Of a DNA stretch of 37,214 nt, positions 6,726-12,875 are shown piece by piece (position 1 is the stretch's first letter; each line of letters starts with the position of its first letter). The stretch covers positions 1-37,214 of IMG/VR virus record IMGVR_UViG_3300044516_000497. One strand, 5' to 3'. This DNA comes from a virus. The notes under the pieces are model-generated. The model was not told the DNA's origin. It worked only from the letters and a program-made list of their open reading frames with translations, and searched no databases. The translations under genes were made by a program, and so were the position numbers.

Positions 6726-7435
6726 GCCTCAGAGCTTGTGACATAACGACAGGAAGCGAAAGTGAGAAAATTGGTGGGTTACCTATTGCGATCGCGCGAT
6801 TTCGTTTTCGTTAGGGCCCTCTCTTGTGTGACATAGGGAAATCGATGCATAAGTGAAGGAGGCGGGTATTTACCAGATACGGGCATATTCGCGATCCTAT
6901 AAACCGGGTTAGCTGCAGTAAACCTAGAATGCAGCCGTGGAATTATTACGTTATCTGCAGCATGTATAACGGCCGTTAGTGTACAAATTTAATGATTCTC
7001 ATTTGTTACACCTTGACTGTTAGAATTGACGCTACACGCGAGATTCTAGGCATGCAGGGAATACGGGCGGGTGATAGGCATAACGGGCCCGTACGGGCGA
7101 TATAGCGGGCCGTGCAGCTGCATGCAGTCAAGGATACACGCGGGCATTATGTAAACGTGTAGCTGCATCATGTCAAGGATCGCGGGCATGCAGTCCAGGC
7201 GCGAGATCGATAGCTGCACCTGGTGTGAACCTGGATAACAGGTAGCATGCGGGCCGTACCGTATCCAGGTATCACGGGCGGGCATTATCCAGGTATCGCA
7301 TGCATGCCTAAATTAGGCGGGTTATACCGTGATAGCTGCAGCGGGCCAATATTGGCATAACGGGCCGCGTACGGGCCGCTGTGGAGTCAAGGATCGCATA
7401 CCCGGTTACATGCTGCGGAGAATATCGGCAGGCAT

Positions 7436-7466
7436 AAAAATACCCGCGTGGTATGCGCGGGTTTAA
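7436..7466 (-). terminator. Intrinsic terminator of the small-gene operon
   Basis: On the minus strand ACCCGCG (7462-7456) pairs with CGCGGGT (7448-7442) around a 7-nt loop, followed by ATTTTTAT. It begins about 25 bp after the stop of the cysteine-rich small gene, closing the operon that starts at 8526-8555. Confidence 0.82.
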
Positions 7467-7486
7467 GTGTCTGTTAGGATCGCGTG

Positions 7487-7732
7487 CTAAATGTGCAGTA
7501 TCGCACCACGGCCTAAATGTATAAAATGCCCCTGAATTTGCAGGTCTGATTCTACGTTTTCACATTCTCCGCAGCGAGTATCACCACCGATACAATCCCG
7601 GCAGCGAGTAGTATCAATTACTGCAGCTATCGCCGCGGCCCGTGCGATCCTACTATCGCCATTAGGCGTGTATAGGCGTATGTAGCGGCATGAATTGATT
7701 AAGTCTATCGCCCGCTGAATTTCAGTTTTCAT
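7487..7732 (-). CDS. Small cysteine-rich protein
   Basis: An 81-residue protein from ATG 7732 (MKTEIQRAIDL), chosen because TGGAG lies upstream and the start overlaps the preceding membrane-peptide gene by 11 bp. The helical, alanine-rich first half is followed by CRDCIGGDTRCGEC, a four-cysteine arrangement suited to metal binding, and a tail ending GRGAILHI. No family recognised. It is the last gene of a six-gene operon and the only one there with a likely metal site, so it may be the soluble partner of the membrane peptides. Confidence 0.6.
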   Translation of the reverse strand: MKTEIQRAIDLINSCRYIRLYTPNGDSRIARAAAIAAVIDTTRCRDCIGGDTRCGECENVESDLQIQGHFIHLGRGAILHI

Positions 7733-7832
7733 TTCTAGACTCCAGTAATTCGGCAGCATGCCACAATTCATAGAATGCCACCGCGGTAAATACCGCGATA
7801 GCTGCAACGATAGAACAAAGTAGAATGACCAT
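7722..7832 (-). CDS. Tiny membrane peptide (36 aa)
   Basis: A 36-codon frame beginning MVILLCSIVAAIAVFTAVAF: one N-terminal membrane-spanning segment and then a polar tail (ELWHAAELLESRNEN). The ATG at 7832 shares a base with the stop of the preceding gene (TGATG), and the end overlaps the next gene by 11 bp. Such tight coupling on both sides supports it as a real gene despite its size. Function unknown. Confidence 0.6.
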   Translation of the reverse strand: MVILLCSIVAAIAVFTAVAFYELWHAAELLESRNEN

Positions 7833-8077
7833 CAAAATACCTTAATCCATTTACCAGATACGAAATTCCATTTTTCTACCTGAAATGCTGCTAATTCCGT
7901 TATTTGGAATTTGGCATTTTCCAGCAGATCGACAATTCCAGCGGCCCGCATTTGCTGCGTAATATCATCTCTAATTTGCAGTGCATGCGCGAAATTGTTC
8001 GCGTACCCGGTTGCAGCTGGCTGCAGTAGCGGCGAATTCGCGAGATGAATTATCACGTGTATATTCCCTGATTTCAT
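7832..8077 (-). CDS. Hypothetical small protein
   Basis: An 81-residue protein, MKSGNIHVIIHLANSP at the start and ending VEKWNFVSGKWIKVF, with a helical middle (HALQIRDDITQQMRAAGIVDLL). GGGGAAATT immediately precedes the ATG. No membrane segment and no family recognised. Coupled by a TGATG overlap to the downstream membrane peptide. Confidence 0.6.
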   Translation of the reverse strand: MKSGNIHVIIHLANSPLLQPAATGYANNFAHALQIRDDITQQMRAAGIVDLLENAKFQITELAAFQVEKWNFVSGKWIKVF

Positions 8078-8096
8078 AATTTCCCCATTCCCTACC

Positions 8097-8288
8097 TTAA
8101 AGGTATAACAGACCGATTAAATGACGCACGATCAAAACTGCAGCTACAATGCAGCAACCTTGAATACTTGCGATATAGCCGTAGTAGACTGCACGGCCAG
8201 TATTCACCCTGCGGCGAAATACCAGAAATGCAGCTAAAAACAAAGTCTGCTGCATTATTGCAAATGCGATAATTGTATAACCCGTCAT
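8097..8288 (-). CDS. Small membrane protein (63 aa)
   Basis: Two hydrophobic segments (about residues 5-24, IIAFAIMQQTLFLAAFLVF, and 38-60, YIASIQGCCIVAAVLIV) flank a short basic loop RRRVNTGR, which predicts a hairpin with the loop inside. AAGGGGAAAT lies upstream of the ATG. The size and topology resemble small holins, but nothing else here suggests lysis. Function unknown. Confidence 0.62.
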   Translation of the reverse strand: MTGYTIIAFAIMQQTLFLAAFLVFRRRVNTGRAVYYGYIASIQGCCIVAAVLIVRHLIGLLYL

Positions 8289-8302
8289 TTTTGTATTTCC
8301 CC

Positions 8303-8401
8303 TTAACCCGCTAACGTTGCATCGTTAACGACGATCTCATACATGCCCCATATAAATACCGCGATCGCGATACTAGTAAAAATCCAAAGTGCGATTAACA
8401 T
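8303..8401 (-). CDS. Tiny membrane peptide (32 aa)
   Basis: A 32-codon frame, MLIALWIFTSIAIAVFIW followed by GMYEIVVNDATLAG: one membrane segment with a short outside tail. The ATG directly follows the stop of the upstream peptide gene (TAAATG), suggesting coupled translation. It shares the MLI start and general design with the peptide encoded just before it. Function unknown. Confidence 0.55.
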   Translation of the reverse strand: MLIALWIFTSIAIAVFIWGMYEIVVNDATLAG

Positions 8402-8494
8402 TTACTTGGATCCATTCCACGGGCCGTTAGGGCCCGATACTACGCATAACAACGCGAACAAAAACATGCCTACCAGCGAGATAACAATTAACAT
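8402..8494 (-). CDS. Tiny membrane peptide (30 aa), first gene of the operon
   Basis: A 30-codon frame, MLIVISLVGMFLFALLCVV then SGPNGPWNGSK: one membrane segment and a Gly/Pro/Asn-rich tail. It is the first frame after the promoter at 8526-8555, with GGGTGG about eight bases before the ATG. The tight packing with the following peptide supports it. Function unknown. Confidence 0.55.
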   Translation of the reverse strand: MLIVISLVGMFLFALLCVVSGPNGPWNGSK

Positions 8495-8525
8495 TTGATT
8501 TCCACCCTATCCGGTTTGATGTTTA

Positions 8526-8555
8526 GTTATACAGGCATGTATGCGATTATGTCAA
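8526..8555 (-). promoter_or_regulatory. Sigma70-like promoter P2 of the small-gene operon
   Basis: Minus strand TTGACA (8555-8550) and TATAAC (8531-8526) with an 18-bp spacer. The spacer and the bases after the -10 are largely identical to the promoter at 9987-10016. A palindrome (8555-8584) abuts the -35 box upstream, a position suitable for a regulator or for shielding from read-through. Confidence 0.78.
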
Positions 8556-8588
8556 TACATGCAGTTATTATTGACTGCATGTATTTTT
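8555..8588. repeat. Perfect 11-bp inverted repeat abutting promoter P2
   Basis: ATACATGCAGT (8555-8565) and ACTGCATGTAT (8574-8584) surround an 8-nt loop. On the plus strand it is followed by five T residues, like a terminator, but no plus-strand gene precedes it. On the minus strand there is no T-run, so it may be a weak stop for the operon above, an operator, or both. Confidence 0.65.
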
Positions 8589-8622
8589 ACCCGCGTACCA
8601 GGTTGCATGTATCCAGGTGCAG

Positions 8623-9390
8623 CTACACGGTTTTAAGGTGCAGCATTTTCTTTTTCCCTTGACCGTGCGCAGCAAATACAATCACATTTTTACGCGCGTG
8701 CAATTTGCTATCCTGCATGCATAGGCCGCACGCTTGACAATTGGCGGCCCTGCCGGTTTGCTCAGGACACGGTATACCAGTGTATTCCCCGTCAAGTTTA
8801 TATGCGCGATCGTGCGTGTGCTCAGGTATCACGATAGCAGCAGCAAAACCGGCAGCATGCGCGGCCCGTACCTGCTGCATCGTTTCGCACGATCTCAAAA
8901 CCGATATGCGGCCCCAACTATCGCGGCGTGTATCGCGTGCATGCGTGTAAGTCCAGACGCGTACATTTTTGCCCTTGACTGCACCGCGTGCAATGTATCG
9001 ATCTGCAGCTGCAGATAGAATTTGCGCGGCCTTATTTGTACGCGCGTCCCCGACAACGTGCAGCCGCAGATCGCGGCGACCCGTCAAGGTATCGATACCT
9101 GCAGCCTCAATTAATGCGATAGCTGCAGGTGATAGAGTCGCAAATTCTCGCGCGGCCTTATTTAGGCGGGCCGTAGTAAACCCTGCCATTCCGGATTCCG
9201 CGTAACAACCCGCACCCATATGCGGGCATGACGGAGGGCACGAAATTTGTGCAGTCCAGGTGCATGACACGGGCCCAATTTTATCGTTGTCTGATTTTTC
9301 TACTGCAGCGATCAAATCAGACATTTTCGTACCGTTGCGCGGCAGCATGTCAAGCGATCCTGAATTATTGACTGTTGTTAGAGTTTTCAT
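8623..9390 (-). CDS. GP88-like cysteine-rich phage protein
   Basis: 255 residues from ATG 9390 (MKTLTTVNNSGS), preferred over a TTG at 9414 that lacks a leader. Two cysteine clusters stand out: Cys43, then SCPPSCPHMGAGCYAE at 50-65, and near residue 215 CPEQTGRAANCQACGLC, followed by VIVFAAHG. Between them are RLHVVGD and HTHDRAYK segments. This layout resembles the mycobacteriophage gene-product-88 type phage family; the cysteines suggest an iron-sulfur or zinc site. The biochemical role of that family is not established to my knowledge. It is co-transcribed with the orphan gene above. Confidence 0.6.
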   Translation of the reverse strand: MKTLTTVNNSGSLDMLPRNGTKMSDLIAAVEKSDNDKIGPVSCTWTAQISCPPSCPHMGAGCYAESGMAGFTTARLNKAAREFATLSPAAIALIEAAGIDTLTGRRDLRLHVVGDARTNKAAQILSAAADRYIARGAVKGKNVRVWTYTHARDTRRDSWGRISVLRSCETMQQVRAAHAAGFAAAIVIPEHTHDRAYKLDGEYTGIPCPEQTGRAANCQACGLCMQDSKLHARKNVIVFAAHGQGKKKMLHLKTV

Positions 9391-9416
9391 TTTCCTAATT
9401 TCCCCATATACCAAAG

Positions 9417-9959
9417 TTAAGCGTATTCACCAATTACAATTTCCCCGTAATAAACCCGGAATTTCACCCGGTAATTTTCGGTACCGTTAATTGTTATCTG
9501 CAGCTGCATTTCATTGTCGATATGCAAATGTGCAGCGTCAATGCCTAATTCATAGGCGCGATCGCGTACAAATTCATAATCACCATTTTTGATGTATTCA
9601 AATGCTGCATGCATTTCTTCGATCTCGCGTAATTCGAATTCATCGGCTGCGGAGTAGCAAACCGGTTTAACGCTGCAGTTTTCGTGCATTTCATGCAGGA
9701 TCGCGTCAATAGCATTTTTAACCATGCCGAAAATGTATGTGTGATAAGTATTGACATAATCACCGGCACGAAATGCTAACCTTGACGGGCAAATGTATGC
9801 TGCATCGGTGCAGCTGTTAATATACTTAATCGGTGCAGCATATGAAAACCAATTGTCATATACATGTTGCGTCAAGTCTATACCAGTGCACGCGCCGCAC
9901 TTTACTAATTCACCCGCCAATTCTCTAACATCGGCCCGCTCAAAAATTATAGGTTCCAT
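9417..9959 (-). CDS. Orphan protein with a truncated paralogue at 31106-31393
   Basis: A 180-residue protein starting MEPIIFERADVRELAGELV, with YDNWFSYAAPIKYIN, CTDAAYICPSRLA and YVNTYHTYIFGMVKNAIDAIL in the first 95 residues. These are matched closely by a 95-residue protein in the late region. The remaining 85 residues (acidic helical part, then a beta-rich end) are unique. GGAGG precedes the ATG. I recognise no family. It heads the two-gene operon driven by promoter P1. Confidence 0.65.
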   Translation of the reverse strand: MEPIIFERADVRELAGELVKCGACTGIDLTQHVYDNWFSYAAPIKYINSCTDAAYICPSRLAFRAGDYVNTYHTYIFGMVKNAIDAILHEMHENCSVKPVCYSAADEFELREIEEMHAAFEYIKNGDYEFVRDRAYELGIDAAHLHIDNEMQLQITINGTENYRVKFRVYYGEIVIGEYA

Positions 9960-9986
9960 TTAATACCTCCGCTGTTTTGATGCTGC

Positions 9987-10016
9987 GTTATATAGGCATG
10001 TTCGCGAATATGTCAA
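9987..10016 (-). promoter_or_regulatory. Sigma70-like promoter P1 of the orphan/GP88-like operon
   Basis: Minus strand TTGACA (10016-10011), 18-bp spacer, TATAAC (9992-9987), about 30 bp before the orphan start codon. The spacer contains TTCGCGAA. Same boxes and spacer length as P2 at 8526-8555. Confidence 0.8.
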
Positions 10017-10020
10017 GCGA

Positions 10021-10568
10021 GATAGAAAAAATAAGGTTGTTAACAGAATTTGCGCGTGATTTACTCGCGTCATGCATACCTATAAATTGCGGCCGCATAT
10101 CCTAAATTCACGCGTACCCGGTTGCATGCTGCCGGCATTTCTAACCCGCGCGGGCGATCAATATGCGCCGCTACATCTGCAGCTGCACCACGGGCCGCTA
10201 TACCTGCAACCTGGATACCTGCAACCTGGATACCTGGATCGCTGCAGCTGCACCACGGCCCGTTATATCTGCGGCATGTATCGCTGCATTATCGCTGCAG
10301 ATCCCGACAAAAACGGCCTAGGGATCCCAGATAAAAACCCCTCGCGGACGCGCCAGCGCACATGCACGCACACAATGCGACGCAGATGTAGAAGCGATCA
10401 CACATCCCAGCACACACACATACATACACACACACAACACATACACGCCGGGAATGTTTTACGTATCCCTCTGGCCCGCGAGGGAGCTCAGAGCGGCTCC
10501 CGTGTATTGCGATCGTTGCCTATCCTGGCGCCTCGGTTGCTCCCATTCGTCCGTTTTGCAGATATAGA
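10021..10568. other. Non-coding, repeat-rich right flank of the island
   Basis: About 550 bp without a supportable gene. It carries direct repeats (10177-10258), GC-rich palindromic words as in 6780-7435, a CA-rich microsatellite around 10398-10446 and a hairpin GGGAGC...GCTCCC near 10488-10503. The long plus-strand frame from 10072 crosses the microsatellite and a terminator and runs antisense to a real gene, so I treat it as accidental. Confidence 0.6.
10177..10258. repeat. Direct and tandem repeats
   Basis: The 17-mer CTGCAGCTGCACCACGG occurs at 10177-10193 and 10242-10258. Between them the 15-mer TACCTGCAACCTGGA is tandemly repeated at 10201-10215 and 10216-10230, with a partial third unit. 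Their words also occur in the left flank (around 7200-7300). Confidence 0.8.
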
Positions 10569-10608
10569 CAAAAGGAAAAGCACGGCGGGCCAATTGCCTA
10601 CCGTGCTC
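10569..10608 (-). terminator. Intrinsic terminator of the replication operon
   Basis: On the minus strand AGCACGG (10607-10601) pairs with CCGTGCT (10585-10579). A further GGC/GCC pair lies inside, and TTTTCCTTTT follows. It lies about 70 bp after the last gene of the operon (zinc-ribbon protein). Another 7-bp hairpin, GCGTACG/CGTACGC, lies just before it at 10619-10643. Confidence 0.82.
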
Positions 10609-10650
10609 TGTGTGTGTTGCGTACGCTCACTATGTACGTACGCGCGCCTC

Positions 10651-10668
10651 CGTCCGTCCGTCCGTCCC
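10651..10668. repeat. CGTC tetranucleotide repeat, copy 1
   Basis: Four tandem CGTC units followed by CC just beyond the 3' end of the zinc-ribbon gene. A 14-bp identical copy lies on the other side of that gene at 11279-11292. Confidence 0.7.
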
Positions 10669-10676
10669 TTTTCTTT

Positions 10677-11165
10677 TTACTGCTGCATCCAAGTTTCTGC
10701 ATGCTCACAGTTTGCTATGAACCTACTCCATTCAGGCGGACAGGATCTACTAAACAAGGTAGTAACACGTTCACGGCGACCAGCTATTGGTGATTCAGCT
10801 TCCATATCCTCTGGAAGGATGTGCCATGAATCGATGGCCATGTCTGTGATACCGATGTGCTTCTCTTCCAGATTCCCGGTGTTGTCATCGGCGGCCAGAG
10901 TAACCAACCGAGCACGATCAAAGTACATGTACATCGGTGCGCGGCCCGTCGGGATAACAGAGTATCGAACCAGGATGGATCCTGACCACATCTTGCCCAT
11001 TCCACTAAAGAATGTCTCACGACCCGCATCCTGAAGCAACGCCTTGAGCTTCTCGTCATACGTGACAGGTTCTGGGTCACGATGTGGCTGCAATAACATG
11101 CACTCGATACACGTCCCGCTATACAGCTGTGATGCTGGAATTCCGCACTTAGAACACTTTTCCAT
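10677..11165 (-). CDS. Zinc-ribbon hypothetical protein
   Basis: 162 residues from ATG 11165, which has AGAGGG seven bases upstream; the longer frame to 11297 would translate the CGTC repeat. The N-terminus MEKCSKCGIPASQLYSGTC then IEC is a CxxC...CxxC zinc ribbon. The rest (MWSGSILVRYSV, MYMYFDRARLVTLAADD, SWHILPEDME) is unfamiliar. Last gene of the replication operon, separated from the previous gene by 160 bp and bracketed by CGTC repeats, so it may be a later addition. Confidence 0.68.
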   Translation of the reverse strand: MEKCSKCGIPASQLYSGTCIECMLLQPHRDPEPVTYDEKLKALLQDAGRETFFSGMGKMWSGSILVRYSVIPTGRAPMYMYFDRARLVTLAADDNTGNLEEKHIGITDMAIDSWHILPEDMEAESPIAGRRERVTTLFSRSCPPEWSRFIANCEHAETWMQQ

Positions 11166-11278
11166 GTCTATACCCTCTTTTGCGTCAACAAGTGTGACTA
11201 CTAACTGTTTTTGTGTGTGAAGTGGACGTACACGATTTGTGCTCGATATTAGGATATGAGCGTTCCTCACATCGCATA

Positions 11279-11292
11279 CGTCCGTCCGTCCC
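11279..11292. repeat. CGTC tetranucleotide repeat, copy 2
   Basis: The 14 bp CGTCCGTCCGTCCC are identical to 10655-10668. The pair brackets the zinc-ribbon gene and its leader in direct orientation. Confidence 0.65.
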
Positions 11293-11327
11293 GTCAAGAT
11301 AGCTGTTTGCTATACTTTGTGTGTCTT

Positions 11328-11798
11328 TTATTCAGTCCACTTTGGCAAATGGAAAGCATCTTCTTTCCGCCATCGTGTGTACATATCAGTGACGCTACGC
11401 ATCACTTCCTGTTCCTCTGTAAGCTTCCACCAGACGTGTGAGTTTGGATCGTACTCATCTGCGGTGTACATCCAGATGCGCTCAAAGCCGTCGTTGGTTT
11501 CCCGTGAGACAGTGAAGCTGATGGTGTCTACAACACGCGTTCCATAGTTGAGGTGCGTGTCTACCGATACCTGTGTGAAGTGTACGTTTACTTCAACGAG
11601 AGCATTTGTTGCCTCGTACTTACCGACCAGGTACCAACGTGCATTAATACTACACACGTGTTCAGCACCAGTAGTATTCATCTGAATCCAAGCGTCGCTG
11701 ACATACATGTCGTTTGTCTCGCGCTGATCCTTGATGATGTGCGTAAGTGTGCCTTGAATGCTTCCCGACTCTTCCCACATGTCCAGATACTTCTTCAT
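11328..11798 (-). CDS. Hypothetical protein
   Basis: 156 residues from ATG 11798, which is preceded by AGGGGAATAGAG; the frame extends upstream to 11945 only by overlapping the XRE gene. The sequence looks like a soluble beta-rich domain (HVCSINARWYLVGKYEATNA, VVDTISFTVSRET) ending in a charged Trp-rich helix (HVWWKLTEEQEVM). No family recognised. Immediately follows the XRE-type regulator in the operon. Confidence 0.65.
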   Translation of the reverse strand: MKKYLDMWEESGSIQGTLTHIIKDQRETNDMYVSDAWIQMNTTGAEHVCSINARWYLVGKYEATNALVEVNVHFTQVSVDTHLNYGTRVVDTISFTVSRETNDGFERIWMYTADEYDPNSHVWWKLTEEQEVMRSVTDMYTRWRKEDAFHLPKWTE

Positions 11799-11800
11799 CT

Positions 11801-12079
11801 CTATTCCCCTAAACCTTTGTGCTTTGCAATGATATGCGCGGCAGCTGCAATGTCTACATCCTTCAAACCAAACGTTTGAACCAAAGACAGTACTTCTTCC
11901 CCATACTGTGTCTTGATGTTCGCCACTAAGTACATCGCTGCACACTGATCAAACGTGACACCAGTAATCGTAGCGATTTCTCTAATGCGATTATGCGACG
12001 GCATATTCTTGCCGGTTGCATAACGTGAAGTGACAGATGCTTGAATACCAAGTGCAATAGCCAAATCATTGTTCGTCAT
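11801..12079 (-). CDS. XRE/Cro-type helix-turn-helix regulator
   Basis: A 92-residue protein whose first 50 residues form a Cro/CI-type HTH: NDLAIALGIQASVTSRYATG, then NMPSHNRIREIATITGV. The C-terminal helical segment may dimerise. GGAGG precedes the ATG. It lies inside the replication operon, not in a divergent lysogeny switch, so it is more likely a timing regulator of early genes than a prophage repressor. Confidence 0.78.
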   Translation of the reverse strand: MTNNDLAIALGIQASVTSRYATGKNMPSHNRIREIATITGVTFDQCAAMYLVANIKTQYGEEVLSLVQTFGLKDVDIAAAAHIIAKHKGLGE

Positions 12080-12115
12080 ATCTACCTCCTTTAGCGGTAA
12101 CCTAACACGCAGATA

Positions 12116-12550
12116 TTACGATGACGTTTCTAAGATGTCAATACCGTGTATGGATTTCATCAATTTCTTTTTAGTCTTGTACGTCTGTGTCTTAAATCCT
12201 TTGACATCTTCAACTACTGTTTGATCGCCTTGCTGGTAGACAAAGTCAGCTATGTACACACCGTAAAAGATTCCCTGGTGCTCAAGCTTGTACCGTACCT
12301 GTCTTCTGAGATCCGTTATGGCGCCAGCTTTGAGCAGTAGTAGTAGGTCACCAAAGCGTTTGAATTCCATCTTAGAATCAAACATGCCATACTCCACGGA
12401 ATACATGCGTTGGTTGCGATACTTACTCTTTGCCGGTGGTGTACCCGCAAAACCAAAAGCACCGCATGCTTTGCAGTTGAGTACGAATGTACTATGCTGC
12501 GCTTGCTCTGCAATGCCTTCCGCTCCACACTTCTTACAACTTGCCTTCAT
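12116..12550 (-). CDS. DUF1064-type nuclease-fold protein with N-terminal zinc ribbon
   Basis: 144 residues. Residues 1-35 carry CKKCGAEG and CKACGAFG, a zinc ribbon. The remainder matches DUF1064 in pattern: KYRNQRMYSVEYGMFDSKMEFKR, then YGVYIADFVYQQG and VVEDVKGFKT, ending in TKKKLM. The ADF...EDVK arrangement is that of PD-(D/E)xK nucleases, and the family is thought to act as phage resolvase or nuclease. It lies between DNA-binding genes of the replication operon, fitting a role in branched-DNA processing. The nuclease activity is inferred from motifs. Confidence 0.78.
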   Translation of the reverse strand: MKASCKKCGAEGIAEQAQHSTFVLNCKACGAFGFAGTPPAKSKYRNQRMYSVEYGMFDSKMEFKRFGDLLLLLKAGAITDLRRQVRYKLEHQGIFYGVYIADFVYQQGDQTVVEDVKGFKTQTYKTKKKLMKSIHGIDILETSS

Positions 12551-12875
12551 TCATCTCCTCGACGATGGATCCTGTTAGGATGTCTGGCTTTTGCTCTAGC
12601 CACCACTGTAACTCCTCTGGTGCATTTGCTTGCATGTAGGCCCTCACAGACGCCCCGTGGAGCAGGAATATCTTCCCTATGCGCTCACCGGTCAAATGTC
12701 CACGATGTTTGTACACGCGTAAACTCTTTGGATTCATGCGAAGAAAAATGCCGGCGTCCTTGTAAGTCATCAAGTCATCCTGGATGCACAGCTTGACACG
12801 CTTCCGTGCTTCGTCTTGGTATCCGCTGTATTCAGCGAGAGGATCGTACTTTAGTCTTCTTGCTTTCCACTTCAT
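12534..12875 (-). CDS. Helix-turn-helix DNA-binding protein (excisionase-like HTH)
   Basis: 113 residues; the middle (MTYKDAGIFLRMNPKSLRVY, then KHRGHLTGERIGKIFLLHGASVRAYM) is a MerR/HTH_17-type winged helix as in excisionases and small replication regulators. Start overlaps the previous stop by 4 bp (ATGA) and the end overlaps the nuclease start by 17 bp. Likely binds phage DNA in replication or recombination; target unknown. Confidence 0.68.
   Translation of the reverse strand: MKWKARRLKYDPLAEYSGYQDEARKRVKLCIQDDLMTYKDAGIFLRMNPKSLRVYKHRGHLTGERIGKIFLLHGASVRAYMQANAPEELQWWLEQKPDILTGSIVEEMNEGKL

Larger units (their letters stand above)
6525..7435. other. Long non-coding region with inverted repeats and GC-rich palindromic words
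   Basis: No credible gene in about 900 bp. The first 200 bp are AT-rich and hold two inverted repeats. Beyond about 6780 the composition changes abruptly to GC-rich, repeat-laden sequence built from recurring words: CTGCAG, GCATGC, CGGGCC, GTCAAGGAT (three times) and ATCCAGGTATC (twice). The minus-strand frame 7046-7285 encodes repetitive peptide from these words and has no leader. A promoter for the methyltransferase (TTGTAT, 17 bp, TATAAG on the minus strand, in the left arm of the AT-rich repeat) is possible. Confidence 0.6.

Noticed and set aside
7046-7285. 79-codon minus-strand frame in the island flank
   Set aside because: The peptide merely translates the repeated DNA words (CMQLHG, LDCM and similar), has no leader and lies beyond the operon terminator.
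6780-10340. CRISPR array or iteron array
   Set aside because: Repeated words here are short, irregularly spaced and variable, without a constant repeat of 25-40 bp or uniform spacers.
10398-10446. CA-rich microsatellite as a functional element
   Set aside because: Simple dinucleotide repeats of this length occur by slippage and nothing around it suggests a role; noted only as part of the non-coding flank.
10455-10560. Possible tRNA in the GC-rich flank (GGGAGCTCAGAGCGG region)
   Set aside because: A D-arm-like sequence is present, but I could not complete an acceptor stem, an anticodon arm and a GGTTCRA-type T-loop with correct spacing. No tRNA was recognised elsewhere either.
10072-11034. 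Long plus-strand reading frame (320 codons)
   Set aside because: It crosses the CA microsatellite, tandem repeats and a terminator, and its second half is antisense to the well-supported zinc-ribbon gene. There is no leader before the start and the peptide is low-complexity.
11801-12079. Lysogeny repressor switch
   Set aside because: The XRE protein is in the middle of a one-way operon, with no divergent partner, no operator cluster and no integrase in the window.
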